A DNA stretch of 64,000 bases from Archangium violaceum (GTDB lineage: Bacteria; Myxococcota; Myxococcia; Myxococcales; Myxococcaceae). The stretch lies in contig NZ_CP069338.1 of NCBI RefSeq assembly GCF_016859125.1, positions 6,015,501 through 6,079,500 of the forward strand. The letters are read 5' to 3'. This document shows positions 8,393 to 17,974 of the stretch, piece after piece (the first letter of the stretch is position 1; every line of letters begins with the position of its first letter). The notes under the pieces were generated by a model. That model did no database searches, was not told the DNA's origin, and saw only the letters and a list, made by a program, of their open reading frames with translations. Made by a program: the position numbers and the translations under genes.

Positions 8393-9334
8393 TTACTGCA
8401 TGGCGATGGACGCCGAGGTCAGCACGAAGGCCTGCGTCTGGTCCTGGCCGGAGACGATGACGACGGAGGCGGGCACGGCCGGGTTGATGGTGAAGCTGAT
8501 GCCCTCGGGGCCGGTGAAGCCGATCTCGTAGTTGCCGGGGACGAGGAACTTGAAGCTGGCCTCGAAGATGCCGTCGCCGTTGGCGTCCGTCAGGGCGATC
8601 TCCTCGGCGGCCGGGGCGGAGGCGCCATCCGGGCTGGCCTCGGTGGGCTTGAGCGTGGCCTTGAAGTCGGCGAGCGACAGCACCCGGCCCTCGAACTCGG
8701 GGAGGATGACGGCGGCGTCCTTGGCCAGGGTGACATTCACGCTGCCGCTGAAGGTGATGTCCGCGCCCTTGATGACCGGCTTCATCACCCACTTGTCGCC
8801 CTGGCCGCGCTCCTTGCCGAAGCTCTGGGACACGTCGAAGTCCACGAGAATCACCTTCTGCTCGCCGGACACCTCGACGTCGCCGTCGAACTTCACCTTC
8901 AGGCCGGAGGAGCTGAAGCTGGGCGTCTGCAGGCGGCCCGCGACCTGGGCGCCCTCGGGCAGGCCCTCGTAGTTCTCATCCGTGGCGTAGATGAGGGTGC
9001 TGCCATCCTCCTGCTCGACCTCGATGTAGGCGCCGGAGATGACGAAGCGCAGCTCGCTGTACCTGCCAGCGGGGACGACCGCGTCCTTGACGATGTCCTT
9101 CGTGTCGTTGGCCAGGGTCACCAGGTTGGTGGTGGTGGCCTCGCTGCTGAGGACGAGCCTGCCACCCTCACCCTGGAGGTAGACCTCCGAGATGGTGACG
9201 ACGGCCGCCTTGAAGTCGCCCGGGGCGTCGGTGAGCTTGATGGTGACGCTGCTGTCGTTGCCGCCGCAGCCGACGGTGACGAGTCCGAAGGCGATGGCGA
9301 ACAGGCTGAACGCGAGAAGCTGGAGGCGTTTCAT
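8393..9334 (-). CDS. DUF4382 domain lipoprotein-like protein
   Basis: A 313-residue exported protein. The N-terminus (MKRLQLLAFSLFAIAFGL) is a signal peptide ending in a VTVGCGG box that suggests lipidation at Cys23, although the -3 residue is not ideal. The mature part begins with VTIKLTDAPGDFKAAVVTI, the hallmark opening of DUF4382, a beta-sandwich domain of unknown function in surface proteins. A second region near 200-290 (IALTDANGDGIFEASF...GNYEIGF) resembles a carboxypeptidase-regulatory-like fold. The ATG at 9334 is chosen because it starts the signal peptide; the frame is open further upstream. It converges with the nuclease gene across the hairpin at 8278-8308. Probably cell-surface; substrate unknown. 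Confidence 0.82.
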   Translation of the reverse strand: MKRLQLLAFSLFAIAFGLVTVGCGGNDSSVTIKLTDAPGDFKAAVVTISEVYLQGEGGRLVLSSEATTTNLVTLANDTKDIVKDAVVPAGRYSELRFVISGAYIEVEQEDGSTLIYATDENYEGLPEGAQVAGRLQTPSFSSSGLKVKFDGDVEVSGEQKVILVDFDVSQSFGKERGQGDKWVMKPVIKGADITFSGSVNVTLAKDAAVILPEFEGRVLSLADFKATLKPTEASPDGASAPAAEEIALTDANGDGIFEASFKFLVPGNYEIGFTGPEGISFTINPAVPASVVIVSGQDQTQAFVLTSASIAMQ

Positions 9335-9536
9335 GGAGGGTGCTCCGGGGTTTCGTAGTGAGGCTTCATGAGCCCGATGGCTCATGTGTCCTCCCCGAAG
9401 CACTCCCCGTGCCGCGCTCCAACCCCTTGGAATCAGGCCCGCCAGGGCATCAGGGGCCCGGCGGGTGTACCGGATGGGACAGGGGGAGTGTCCCGGACCG
9501 TTCACTTCCCCCCGCCCCGGGCGTGGCGACCGCCCG

Positions 9537-11015
9537 TCACTCCTCGCCGGGCGACTGGACGATGAGCTTCTCCTTGCCGCACACGTCGCAGCGCAGCTGG
9601 ACGAAGAGGTCCTCCTCGCTCTCCTCGGGCACCTCGCCCTCGGGGACGCCCAGCTCGGCCTTGGCGAGCGCGGGCACCTTGCGGGGGATGTCCTCGGCGC
9701 GCAGCGACTGCACGTAGGTCATCTCCCGGTCGTGGCACTCGCGCGTCTCGGGGCCGGTGAGCCAGGAGGGCTCCATGCCCTCGGGCAGCCGGCCGATGAG
9801 CTCCATGTGGGAGAGGGCCTCGGCCAGGTAGGCCAGGCGCCGCAGCCGGGCCTCGTCGGGGAGGGCGGCGAACACCTGGAAGCCCTCGAGGAGGGCCTGC
9901 CGGTCCTCGCCCGTGGCCAGTTGCGCCAGCTCCATGGCGGCGTCGGCCGACTCGAGCGCCTCTTCCCAGTTGTTCTCCGGGTTGAAGCCGGCCTCGAGCA
10001 GCGCGGTGTAGAGCTGGGTGGCGGCGAGCCGGCGGCGCACCTCGTGGGTGAGCTCCACCACCTCGTGGGGCAGCCGCAGCTCCAGCAGGGCGCCGGTGGT
10101 GCGCGGGTCCACCGAGCCGGTGAGGTCATCCACCTGGAGCTCCTCGCGCAGGGCGCCCTTGAGCACCTTGGCCGCGGAGAAGCGGAAGGAGGGCACCACG
10201 CCCACCTCGCGCAGGTACATGGCGGCGAGGCTGGCGTCCTTGCCCCCCAGGCGCAGGGAGCGCTGGGCGCGCTCCACGGCGCCGGGGTCCGCCGAGGGCT
10301 TCTTGTTCTCCAGGCGCGTCTTCACCGCCTCGCGGTAGAGCGTCTCCAGCGAGGAGCCGGGCGGCAGGCGCGGAGGCAGCAGCGGGCGCAGGCCGGGCAC
10401 GTCGAGCACCCACAGGGGCGGGGCGCCCAGGCGCTTGAGGGCGCGGAAGAAGAGCTGGCCCGGGTTGTCCTGGGGCTTGAAGGGCGGCAGCTCGTTCTCC
10501 GCCGGCTGCTGCTCGGGCGAGGACATGGAGAGCACGGCGCCCGGGCCCATCACCTTGTCCCGCTGCTCGCGGGTGAAGGCGGTGATGCCCTGCACCGGGG
10601 GCGGCGGGGGCGGGGGCGGCTCGTCGCCGTCCAGGCCGGTGACGCGGTCCATGTCGACCTCGTCGAAGTCCGCCTCCTCCAGGCCCTTGGCGCCCGTGAA
10701 GTCGCAGCGCAGCAGCTTGAGCCTCTCGAAGGTGGCGCCCTCCAGGTTGGCGCCTCGGAAGTCGCAGTCCTGGAGCCGGCCGCCGTGGAAGTAGGCGTTG
10801 GAGAGGTCCGTATCGCGGAAGTTCACCTTGGACAGGTCGCAGCGCTCCCACTCGCTGCCCACCAGTTCGAGACCCGACAGGTCGGTATTGGCGGAGAAGA
10901 GCTGCGAGAAGGTCGCGCCCGTGTGCTCGGTGGGAACCTTGCCGGCCTTGCGCAGGCGGTTCCACTCGGCGCTTCCGTTCTGTAGGAGCTGTTCAATCGT
11001 GGGGGCTTTCGGCAT
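9537..11015 (-). CDS. Pentapeptide-repeat protein with C-terminal CxxC
   Basis: This 492-residue protein begins with a hydrophilic stretch, then about twelve pentapeptide-type units with the A(D/N)LxX pattern (for example TDLSNAYFHGG, CDFRGANLEGA, CDFTGAKGLEE) between about residues 35 and 120. Pentapeptide repeats fold into a right-handed quadrilateral helix used for protein or DNA-enzyme interactions. A run of eight prolines at ~137-144 separates this from a ~330-residue helical region of no recognised family. The last 30 residues include RCDVCGKEKL, a possible half zinc site. There is no signal peptide, so it is presumably cytoplasmic. Its start is 43 bp from the divergent pseudouridine synthase, so a shared promoter region is likely. 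Function unknown. Confidence 0.8.
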   Translation of the reverse strand: MPKAPTIEQLLQNGSAEWNRLRKAGKVPTEHTGATFSQLFSANTDLSGLELVGSEWERCDLSKVNFRDTDLSNAYFHGGRLQDCDFRGANLEGATFERLKLLRCDFTGAKGLEEADFDEVDMDRVTGLDGDEPPPPPPPPVQGITAFTREQRDKVMGPGAVLSMSSPEQQPAENELPPFKPQDNPGQLFFRALKRLGAPPLWVLDVPGLRPLLPPRLPPGSSLETLYREAVKTRLENKKPSADPGAVERAQRSLRLGGKDASLAAMYLREVGVVPSFRFSAAKVLKGALREELQVDDLTGSVDPRTTGALLELRLPHEVVELTHEVRRRLAATQLYTALLEAGFNPENNWEEALESADAAMELAQLATGEDRQALLEGFQVFAALPDEARLRRLAYLAEALSHMELIGRLPEGMEPSWLTGPETRECHDREMTYVQSLRAEDIPRKVPALAKAELGVPEGEVPEESEEDLFVQLRCDVCGKEKLIVQSPGEE

Positions 11016-11058
11016 GGATCCGAATTTATCGGTGTGGTGAGGTCCGTACGCCAGTCAA

Positions 11059-12024
11059 ATGATCGAGTTCCGAATCGAGGAAGACAGCGCGGGCATGCGG
11101 TTGGACAAGTTCCTCCGCAAGAAGCTCGCGAACGTGCCCACCTCGCACCTCTTCAAGATGATTCGCGTGAAGAAGGTGCGGGTGAACGGCAAGCGCGCCC
11201 AACCCGAGCAGCCCCTGGCGGCCGGCGACACCATCTCCATCCGGGGGACCGAGGAGCAGCTCCTCGCCCCCGCCAACCCCGAGGAGCGTAAACCCCCTCC
11301 ACCCCCTCCAGTGGACCCCAGCGAGCTCGTCATCCTCATGGAGGACGACTGGATGATGGCGGTGGACAAGCCGAGTGGGATGGCGGTCCACACCGGCAGT
11401 GGCATCACCGGCGGGACGCTGGTGGACTACGTGCGGGCCTACCTGGGGCCCAAGGCGGTGCGCAACGACTTCGCGGCGAGCCCCGCTCACCGGCTGGACA
11501 GGGAGACGAGCGGCGTCATCCTGGTCGCCAAGCGCCGGCCGGCGATGGTCCACTTCACGGAACTCTTCACCAACGGACATCCCCGCAAGAGGTATCTGAC
11601 ACTGGTCAAAGGGAAGATGCCGAGGGACTCGGGGGTCATTAACCTCCCGCTCGCCGAGCACCAGCAGACGGCCGAGTCCAAGGCCCGTCGCGGGGTGAAC
11701 ATGCAGGAGGCCGTGACGCGATGGAAGGTCATCAAGCAGTCGGGCGAGGCAGCCCTCCTCTCCTGCGTCATCGAGACCGGACGCACTCATCAGATAAGAA
11801 GGCACCTGACCGCCATCGGGCACCCGGTGGCGGGCGACAAGAAGTACGGTGACTTCGCTTTCAATCGGGACGTGCGGGCCCGTTGGGGTCTCAAACGGCT
11901 GTTCCTGCACGCCGAGCGCATCGAATTTCCCCACCCGGCTCACGGGGGCAAGGTGGAGGTGGAGGCGAAGCTGCCCCCGGAGTTGAAGGACGTGTTGAAG
12001 CGCGCCGCGCTGGAACCCTCATGA
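11059..12024 (+). CDS. RluA-family pseudouridine synthase
   Basis: The 321-residue protein has an N-terminal S4 RNA-binding domain (about 8-60, containing RLDKFLRKKL and VRVNGKR). A catalytic pseudouridine synthase domain follows with AHRLDRETSGVILVAK, whose Asp is the catalytic residue of the RluA/RluC/RluD group, and later TGRTHQIRRHL. It isomerises uridines in 23S rRNA; which site cannot be told. A proline-rich insert links the two domains (about 77-87). Its stop overlaps the start of the PBP gene in an ATGA, so the two are translationally coupled. Confidence 0.93.
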   Translation: MIEFRIEEDSAGMRLDKFLRKKLANVPTSHLFKMIRVKKVRVNGKRAQPEQPLAAGDTISIRGTEEQLLAPANPEERKPPPPPPVDPSELVILMEDDWMMAVDKPSGMAVHTGSGITGGTLVDYVRAYLGPKAVRNDFAASPAHRLDRETSGVILVAKRRPAMVHFTELFTNGHPRKRYLTLVKGKMPRDSGVINLPLAEHQQTAESKARRGVNMQEAVTRWKVIKQSGEAALLSCVIETGRTHQIRRHLTAIGHPVAGDKKYGDFAFNRDVRARWGLKRLFLHAERIEFPHPAHGGKVEVEAKLPPELKDVLKRAALEPS

Positions 12025-14603
12025 GTACGAATCCCAACGAGAAGACCGATCGCTCCCAGTCGAAGCTGGTGCTCGACGGTGTCCCTCCGAAGCGCCGCTG
12101 GTGGGTGGGCCTCTTGAAGTTCGCCGGGTGGGCCACGCTGACGGGGGCCACGGCCGTGGCGGTGGTGGCGCTGGGCATCTACTACCACTTCTCGCAGGGG
12201 CTGCCGGAGATCCCCAAGGTGGACCAGTACTGGCCGCCCATCGTCACCGAGGTGTACACGGATGACGCGGTGCTGGCCGGCGAGTTCTACCACCACCGGC
12301 GCAAGGTGGTGCCCTACGAGCGCATCCCCAAGCGCCTGGTGCAGGCCTTCATCGCCAGCGAGGACTCCAGCTTCTTCGATCACCAGGGCGTGGACGTGCT
12401 GGGCACCGCGCGCGCCGCCTTCAAGACGATCAGCAAGAAGCTGGGCCTGGGTGGCAGCGTGCAGGGTGGCTCCACCCTGACGCAGCAGACGGCGAAGGCC
12501 GTGCTCATCGCCGCCGAGGGCTACGAGAGCGCCACCGCGAAGAACCTCAAGCGCAAGATTCGCGAGGCCATCCTCGCCCGGCGCCTGGAGGAGGCGCTGA
12601 CGAAGGAGGAGATCCTCTACCTCTACCTCAACAACGTCTTCCTCGGGCACCACAGCTATGGCGTGCAGAGCGCGGCGGAGAACTACTACCGCAAGGACGT
12701 GCGGGACCTGACGCTGGGCGAGATGACGCTCATCGCGGGTCTGCCCCAGGCGCCCAGCCGCTACTCGCCCTTCCTGCGGCCGGAGGCGGCGAAGAAGCGC
12801 CGCTCGTACGTGCTGCGCCGCATGTTCGACGAGGGGATGATTTCCAGGGAGGAGCGCGAGGCGGCCGACGCGGAGCCGGTGCGCGTGTACCCGGTGGAGG
12901 ACGTCTTCCACGAGTTCGCCCCCTTCTTCACCGAGCAGGTGCGCCGCAACGTGGTGGAGCGCTACAGCAACAAGGTGCTGCTCAACGAGGGCCTGAAGAT
13001 CTTCGCCACCATGGACAGCGAGCGGCAGCGTGGCGCGCAGGAGGCGGTGCTCGAGGGGCTGCTGGCCATCGACAAGCGCCAGGGCTTCCGCGGGCCGGTG
13101 CTGCAGCTGGCCACGGAGCAGGAGCGCAAGGCCTTCCTGGAGAAGGCCACCCAGGTCATGGGCGACGAGAAGCTCACGGAGAACAAGCTGTACGTGGGCC
13201 TGGTGACGAGCGTGGACGCGGACGGCAAGGGCGCGGAGGTGCGGGTGGGTCCGCACAAGGGCCTGCTGCCGCTGTTGGGCATGCGCTGGGCGCGCAAGGT
13301 GAACCCCGAGGGCTACTACCCGGGGCTCATGCTCACCTCCGTGAAGCGCGCGCTGAGCGTGGGCGACGTCATCGTGGTGCGCCACGTGGTGAAGAAGGAG
13401 CTCACGGACGACAACGTCCAGTTCGACCGGAAGATGGACAAGGAGATTCCCGAGGACGTGCCGCTCTTCCGGCTGGAGCAGGAGCCGGAGCTGCAGAGCG
13501 CGCTCGTGTCCGTGGATCCCCACCGCCAGTACCTGACGGCGATGGTGGGCGGTTACGACTTCGACGCCAACGAGTTCAACCGCGCCTTCCAGGCGTGCCG
13601 CCAGCCGGGCAGCTCCTTCAAGCCGCTGGTGTACTCGGCGGCGCTGGAGCAGCTCGGGTGGACGGGCGCCACCATCATCGTGGACTCGCCCATCGTCGAG
13701 CACGACCCGGAGAACGGTGTCGCCTGGAAGCCGGACAACTACAGCGACGAGTTCCTGGGGGACGTGCTGCTGCGCACGGCGCTGGTGAACTCGATGAACA
13801 TCCCCGCGGTGAAGACGTTCGCGGCGGTGGGCGTGAAGAACATGGCCGAGTGGTCCACGCGCCTGGGCCTCACCACGCCGATGAACATGGACTTCTCCGC
13901 CGCGCTGGGCTCCTCGTGCGTGTACCCGTACGACCTGGCCAACGTGTACGCCACCTTCAACCGCTACGGCCGCAAGAAGCCCACGTACTTCATCCGCAAG
14001 ATCGAAGACCGCTTCGGGCGCACGCTGGAGGACCACACGGCGTACGACGACGCGTGGGCGCCGCTGCAGGACCGGGTGGCCGCGGGCTACGCGCGCCTGT
14101 TCGAGCCGGGTGAGCAGGTGATGAGCCCCGAGACGGGCTTCATCCTCACCTCCATGCTGCGCGGCGTGGTGCAGGAGGGCACGGGCGCGCCGGCGCAGCG
14201 GCTGGGCAAGCCGGCGGCGGGCAAGACGGGTACCACCAACGACTCGTTCGACACGTGGTTCGCCGGCTACACCCGCGACCTGGTGACGGTGACGTGGGTG
14301 GGCTACGACAAGAACGAGCACCCGCTGGGCCGCTACGAGACGGGTGGCCGCGCGTCGCTGCCCATCTGGCTCAACTACATGAAGACGGCGCTGGCCGCGC
14401 GCCCCCAGGCCGAGTTCTGGCCGCCCCAGTGGCTGAGCGAGAGCCTGGTGCTCAAGCGCGTGGACAAGAAGACGGGGAAGATCGCCTCCTCCGGCACCAA
14501 GGATGCCGTCAACATCTGGTTCAAGAAGGGCACGGCGCCCGAAGAGGTGACCCCCGAGAAGGGCTCGGTGGGCACGCAGGAATTCCTCATGGGCGCGCCG
14601 TAG
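12021..14603 (+). CDS. mrcA: Class A penicillin-binding protein (PBP1a type)
   Basis: This bifunctional murein synthase has 860 residues. A short cytoplasmic tail and one membrane helix (about 32-54) anchor it. The glycosyltransferase domain carries ASEDSSFFDHQGVD (catalytic Glu114) and QGGSTLTQQ. An OB-like insert (around 390-500) follows, as in Gram-negative PBP1a. The transpeptidase domain has the nucleophile motif SSFK (Ser531), an SMN motif near 592 and KTGT near 735. It polymerises lipid II and crosslinks peptides in the periplasm. The ATG at 12021 overlaps the preceding stop and gives the usual short N-tail. An open minus-strand frame spans the whole gene but is a codon-bias shadow. 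Confidence 0.95.
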   Translation: MSTNPNEKTDRSQSKLVLDGVPPKRRWWVGLLKFAGWATLTGATAVAVVALGIYYHFSQGLPEIPKVDQYWPPIVTEVYTDDAVLAGEFYHHRRKVVPYERIPKRLVQAFIASEDSSFFDHQGVDVLGTARAAFKTISKKLGLGGSVQGGSTLTQQTAKAVLIAAEGYESATAKNLKRKIREAILARRLEEALTKEEILYLYLNNVFLGHHSYGVQSAAENYYRKDVRDLTLGEMTLIAGLPQAPSRYSPFLRPEAAKKRRSYVLRRMFDEGMISREEREAADAEPVRVYPVEDVFHEFAPFFTEQVRRNVVERYSNKVLLNEGLKIFATMDSERQRGAQEAVLEGLLAIDKRQGFRGPVLQLATEQERKAFLEKATQVMGDEKLTENKLYVGLVTSVDADGKGAEVRVGPHKGLLPLLGMRWARKVNPEGYYPGLMLTSVKRALSVGDVIVVRHVVKKELTDDNVQFDRKMDKEIPEDVPLFRLEQEPELQSALVSVDPHRQYLTAMVGGYDFDANEFNRAFQACRQPGSSFKPLVYSAALEQLGWTGATIIVDSPIVEHDPENGVAWKPDNYSDEFLGDVLLRTALVNSMNIPAVKTFAAVGVKNMAEWSTRLGLTTPMNMDFSAALGSSCVYPYDLANVYATFNRYGRKKPTYFIRKIEDRFGRTLEDHTAYDDAWAPLQDRVAAGYARLFEPGEQVMSPETGFILTSMLRGVVQEGTGAPAQRLGKPAAGKTGTTNDSFDTWFAGYTRDLVTVTWVGYDKNEHPLGRYETGGRASLPIWLNYMKTALAARPQAEFWPPQWLSESLVLKRVDKKTGKIASSGTKDAVNIWFKKGTAPEEVTPEKGSVGTQEFLMGAP

Positions 14604-14630
14604 CGGCACGCCCCGGGGCGCCGCCGTGTG

Positions 14631-15389
14631 TCAGAGCAGCCTGCGCATGGCGGCGTCGAAGAGGGCGTTGGGCATCACCTTCATCACGCCCATGAGGCTG
14701 GCCGTCTGCCAGGGGAAGGCATACTCGGCCTCTCCTCGAAGGATGGCCTTGCCCATCATCTCCACCGCCTCCTCCGTTTCCAGGAGGAAGGGCATGGCCT
14801 TGTTCTGCGCCGTCATCTCGCTCTTCACGAAGCCGGGGTAGATGCAGGTGACGCGCACGCCGGTGGCCTTCAGGTCCACGCGCAGGCTCTCCATGAAGGT
14901 GGAGAGGAAGGCCTTGGAGGCGGAGTAGGCCGCCTGACGCTTCAAGCCCCGCCAGGCGGCGAGGCTGGCGATTCCCACGATGTGGCCCCGCTTGCGCTCC
15001 ACCATCTGGGGCAGCACGGCGCACAGGGTGGCGGCGGCGCCGGTGACGTTCACGTCGATGGTCTTCTTGACCGTGTCCCAGTTGATGCGCTTGCCGGACG
15101 ACTCCTGGCCGAAGCCGGCGTTGGCGATGATGAGCTCCAACCCGCCACAGGCGGCATCCAGCTCGCGGATGCGGGCGAGGGTGGCGTCCGCGTCGGCGAC
15201 GTCCAACTCCACGGGCTCGATGTGGGCGCCGGCCGCGCGGGCCTCGTTGGCGAGCGCCTCCAGGTTCTCACGGCGCCGGGCCGCGGCGTACACCTTCACG
15301 CCCCGCCGGGCGAACCAGAGCGCCAGCCCACGACCCAGGCCGCTCGAGGCCCCCGTGACCAGCGCCGTCCGATAGTTCATCTCCGCCAT
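14631..15389 (-). CDS. Short-chain dehydrogenase/reductase
   Basis: A 252-residue Rossmann-fold oxidoreductase. It has TGASSGLGRGLA for the dinucleotide, IIANAGFG (NNAG equivalent), and the active-site pair YSASKAF with an upstream Ser in GIASLAAW. Arg residues after the first strand (AAARRREN) favour NADP(H). The substrate is unknown; the C-terminal region (NALFDAAMRRLL) resembles the DltE/YqjQ-like SDR group. The ATG at 15389 has a good GGAGGG site; the second ATG (15380) is possible. It lies downstream of the GST gene on the same strand, separated by a perfect hairpin. Confidence 0.9.
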   Translation of the reverse strand: MAEMNYRTALVTGASSGLGRGLALWFARRGVKVYAAARRRENLEALANEARAAGAHIEPVELDVADADATLARIRELDAACGGLELIIANAGFGQESSGKRINWDTVKKTIDVNVTGAAATLCAVLPQMVERKRGHIVGIASLAAWRGLKRQAAYSASKAFLSTFMESLRVDLKATGVRVTCIYPGFVKSEMTAQNKAMPFLLETEEAVEMMGKAILRGEAEYAFPWQTASLMGVMKVMPNALFDAAMRRLL

Positions 15390-15412
15390 GTGTGCTCCCT
15401 CCGGATGTCGGT

Positions 15413-15434
15413 GCCCTTCCTGCCACGGAAGGGC
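15413..15434. terminator. Perfect 8-bp hairpin between GST and SDR genes
   Basis: GCCCTTCC and GGAAGGGC flank a 6-nt loop, between the 3' end of the GST gene (15478) and the start of the SDR gene (15389). No T-tract follows, so it could be a terminator, an attenuator or an mRNA-stabilising hairpin. Confidence 0.4.
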
Positions 15435-15477
15435 GGGGGAGGGGAGCACAAATGGCGCGGTGCGGCACGCGCCAGGT

Positions 15478-16158
15478 CTACCGCTGGACGATGCCCTGGA
15501 CCGACTGGATGGCCTGGGCCTGGGCGGCGGGGGACGCGCCGATATTCGAGGGTTGCGGCACGGTGATGCCCTTCTGCGCCGCGGGCCGCTGCTCGATGGC
15601 CGCCAGCCACCGTTGCAGGTTCGGCAGTCCGTCCACGGACACGCCCGCCCACCCATGGATGCGCACCCACGCCCAGTTCGCGATGTCGGCGATGCTGTAG
15701 TCGCCCGCCAGGTACTCGCTCTCCCCGAGCCGCGTGTCGAGCACCGTGTAGAGCCGCCGCGTCTCGTTCTGGTAGCGGTCGATCGCCGGTTGGAGCTTCT
15801 CCGGGAAGTAACGGAAGAAGACGTTGGCCTGCCCCTGCATGGGCCCCACACCGGCCATCTGGAACATCAGCCACTGCGTCACCAGCGAGCGGCCCTTGCG
15901 GTCGGTGGGCATCAGCTTCCCCGTCTTCTCCGCGAGGTAGAGCATGATGGCTCCCGACTCGAACACCGCGAAGTTCCCCTCCTCGCGGTCCACGATGGCC
16001 GGGATGCGCCCGTTGGGGTTGATCTTCAAGAACCCGGGCTGCTTCTGTTCGCCCTTGCTGATGTCGATGGGGTGCACCGTGTACGGCAGTCCCATCTCCT
16101 CCAGCGTGACGGACACCTTGTATCCATTGGGTGTTGACCACGTGTACAGGTCGATCAT
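15478..16158 (-). CDS. yfcG: YfcG/YghU-type glutathione transferase
   Basis: The 226-residue protein starts [20 protein letters not shown], closely resembling the Nu-class GST/disulfide-bond oxidoreductase YfcG, where the TPNG segment binds glutathione. [12 protein letters not shown], the [15 protein letters not shown] helix and a C-terminal domain with AGVGPMQGQ and [12 protein letters not shown] complete the match. These enzymes reduce disulfides using glutathione rather than conjugate it. The last ~25 residues (alanine/glutamine-rich) extend past the E. coli enzyme. The upstream hypothetical gene is only 24 bp away on the same strand, suggesting an operon. Confidence 0.9.
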   Translation of the reverse strand: MIDLYTWSTPNGYKVSVTLEEMGLPYTVHPIDISKGEQKQPGFLKINPNGRIPAIVDREEGNFAVFESGAIMLYLAEKTGKLMPTDRKGRSLVTQWLMFQMAGVGPMQGQANVFFRYFPEKLQPAIDRYQNETRRLYTVLDTRLGESEYLAGDYSIADIANWAWVRIHGWAGVSVDGLPNLQRWLAAIEQRPAAQKGITVPQPSNIGASPAAQAQAIQSVQGIVQR

Positions 16159-16182
16159 CGGCGTTTCCTTTCCGTTGCGCGC

Positions 16183-16725
16183 TCAGGCTCCGAACAATCC
16201 CTGGAGCACCTCGCGGTAATAGTTGGTACTGCCCACGTGCGAGGAATGCCACTTCGCCGACTGGCTCAGCCGGTTGACCACCGCCTCGAACTCGGCCTGG
16301 CTCACGTCCCGTAGCGACATGTACAGCCGCGCCGCGCCCTGCAGGTACGCGAAGAGCGGATGCGGATCGGTCCCATCCGGCCTGCGGCGCAGCTGGCGGT
16401 AGAGCCGCTCGAACTCGTCGTCCGTCTCGGGCCTGCCAATGGCCGCGCAGTAGTTGGCGGCCGTCGACTCCAGCAGCAGGAGGAAGGGGTGGTACTGCGG
16501 CGGCGGCGTCCGCGACAGATCCGGCGGCACCGTCGAGCCCGTCCACAGCTGCGAGATGGGCTTGAGCGTCGTCAGCACCAGGCCCTCGTTGCCCATCACC
16601 GGCACTTCCCCGCGCGGCGGCACCACCTTCTTGTTCTCGTCGCGCTGGATGGCCACCCGCAGCAGCTCGGGCTGGTCCACCTTCAGGCCCGCGCGCTGCA
16701 ACTTCTCCACGGCTTCAGCATCCAC
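16183..16725 (-). CDS. Hypothetical protein, 180 aa
   Basis: No family recognised. The ATG has a strong purine-rich site (GGAGGGGTGAG) upstream, and its codon usage matches real genes here. The protein is soluble, with a short N-terminal helix (AEAVEKLQRAG), a central PPQYHPFLLLLESTAANYC segment and several aromatic/Arg-rich helices; there is no signal peptide. It is sandwiched between an HDAC-like gene and the YfcG-like gene, all on the minus strand, and may be co-transcribed with the latter. Confidence 0.7.
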   Translation of the reverse strand: MDAEAVEKLQRAGLKVDQPELLRVAIQRDENKKVVPPRGEVPVMGNEGLVLTTLKPISQLWTGSTVPPDLSRTPPPQYHPFLLLLESTAANYCAAIGRPETDDEFERLYRQLRRRPDGTDPHPLFAYLQGAARLYMSLRDVSQAEFEAVVNRLSQSAKWHSSHVGSTNYYREVLQGLFGA

Positions 16726-16776
16726 GTCTCACCCCTCCACCTGTGAAAGTCGTCCAGGTCTCCACTCGGGCACGCC

Positions 16777-17808
16777 TCACCGGCCCAGCACGGACCAGTA
16801 GGGCCTGTGCGCCTCTCGACTGCGCCGCAGCGCCTCCGCCGCTCCCGGGGAGACCCCCTCCGGGAAGCGATCCTTGATGTCCTCCGCCATCACCTCCACG
16901 CAGGCGTGCACCGACCGCGAGAGGCCCTCCAGCGAGTAGCCCCCCTCCAGCAGCATCACCAGCCGTCCCCCGCATGTGCTCTCCGCCAGCGCCTTGAGCT
17001 CGGTGCTCATGGCCGCGAAGCCCCGCTCGGTGAGCTCGAGGTCCCCGAGGGGATCCTCGCGGTGCGCGTCGAAGCCCGCGGACACCAGCACCAGGTCCGG
17101 CCTGTAGGCCCGCGCCACCGGGAGGAAGAGCTCCTGGAAGAACGCTCCGTAGTCCGCGTCCGTCGCGCCTGGCGGCACGCCACAGTTGAGGGTGTAGCCC
17201 GCGCCCGCGCCCTCGCCCACCTCGAAGGGGGCGCCCGTGTCCGGGTAGAAGGGGAACTGGTGCGCCGACATGTAGAGCACGTCCCGCCGCCCCCAGAAGG
17301 CCGCCTGCGTGCCGTTGCCGTGGTGCACGTCCCAGTCGAAGATCAGCACCCGCTCTGCGCCCTGGCGGCGCGCGGCCTCCGCGGCGATCGCCGCGTTGTT
17401 GAAGAGGCAGAAGCCCATGGATTGATCCGGCTCGGCATGGTGTCCCGGCGGCCGTACCAGCGCGAAGGCGTTGCGCGCCCGCCCCGCCATCACCTCCTCC
17501 ACCGCCTGCACCGACGCTCCCGCCGCCCGCACCGCCGCCTCGTAGCTGTCCGGTGACGTCACCGTGTCCGGGTCGATGAGCTCGGTACGGCCCCGCAGCC
17601 CCCGCAGGTACTCGCGCAGCCTGGGGGTGTGCACGGCGGCGAGCTCCTCCTCGGTGGCCGAGCGGGGGACCCGCCGCTCGGTGCCCGGGATGGGCTCGCG
17701 CCCGAGCAGCTCCAGGATGCGGGCCAGTCGCTCCGGCCTCTCCGGGTGCTCCGGCCCCGGGTCGTGCCGGAGGAAGAGAGGATCGGTCAGCAGCAGCGTC
17801 TGGGTCAT
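16777..17808 (-). CDS. Histone deacetylase-family amidohydrolase
   Basis: The 343-residue protein carries the full bacterial HDAC/acetylpolyamine amidohydrolase signature: HPERPERL near the start, RPPGHHAEPD (catalytic His pair), FCLFNNAAIAA, and FDWDVHHGNGTQ with the zinc ligands, then SAGFDAHREDPLG. Bacterial members remove acetyl groups from polyamines, small molecules or lysines; the substrate is not predictable here. The ATG at 17808 is chosen because family members begin just before TLLLTDPLFLRHDPG; an upstream extension to 17910 looks non-coding. It is divergent from the chemoreceptor gene across about 166 bp. Confidence 0.92.
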   Translation of the reverse strand: MTQTLLLTDPLFLRHDPGPEHPERPERLARILELLGREPIPGTERRVPRSATEEELAAVHTPRLREYLRGLRGRTELIDPDTVTSPDSYEAAVRAAGASVQAVEEVMAGRARNAFALVRPPGHHAEPDQSMGFCLFNNAAIAAEAARRQGAERVLIFDWDVHHGNGTQAAFWGRRDVLYMSAHQFPFYPDTGAPFEVGEGAGAGYTLNCGVPPGATDADYGAFFQELFLPVARAYRPDLVLVSAGFDAHREDPLGDLELTERGFAAMSTELKALAESTCGGRLVMLLEGGYSLEGLSRSVHACVEVMAEDIKDRFPEGVSPGAAEALRRSREAHRPYWSVLGR

Positions 17809-17974
17809 GGCGTGGGTTCCCACCCAACCAGTATGGCGCGAACGAAGCCGCGGCGCCCGCCCTCTCTCTCCCCGAGCGAGGGACGGGAGGCAGGGGCTCC
17901 CGGGCGTCACCGCCGGTTTCTTGCCCTTCGAGGGCCAACCTTCCTACAGTCCCCGGGCCTTGCTCCGACGCCTG

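Noticed and set aside
11940-14609. 889-residue minus-strand open frame over the PBP gene
   Set aside because: His/Arg/Leu-rich shadow caused by G/C third positions; the plus strand has all PBP motifs.
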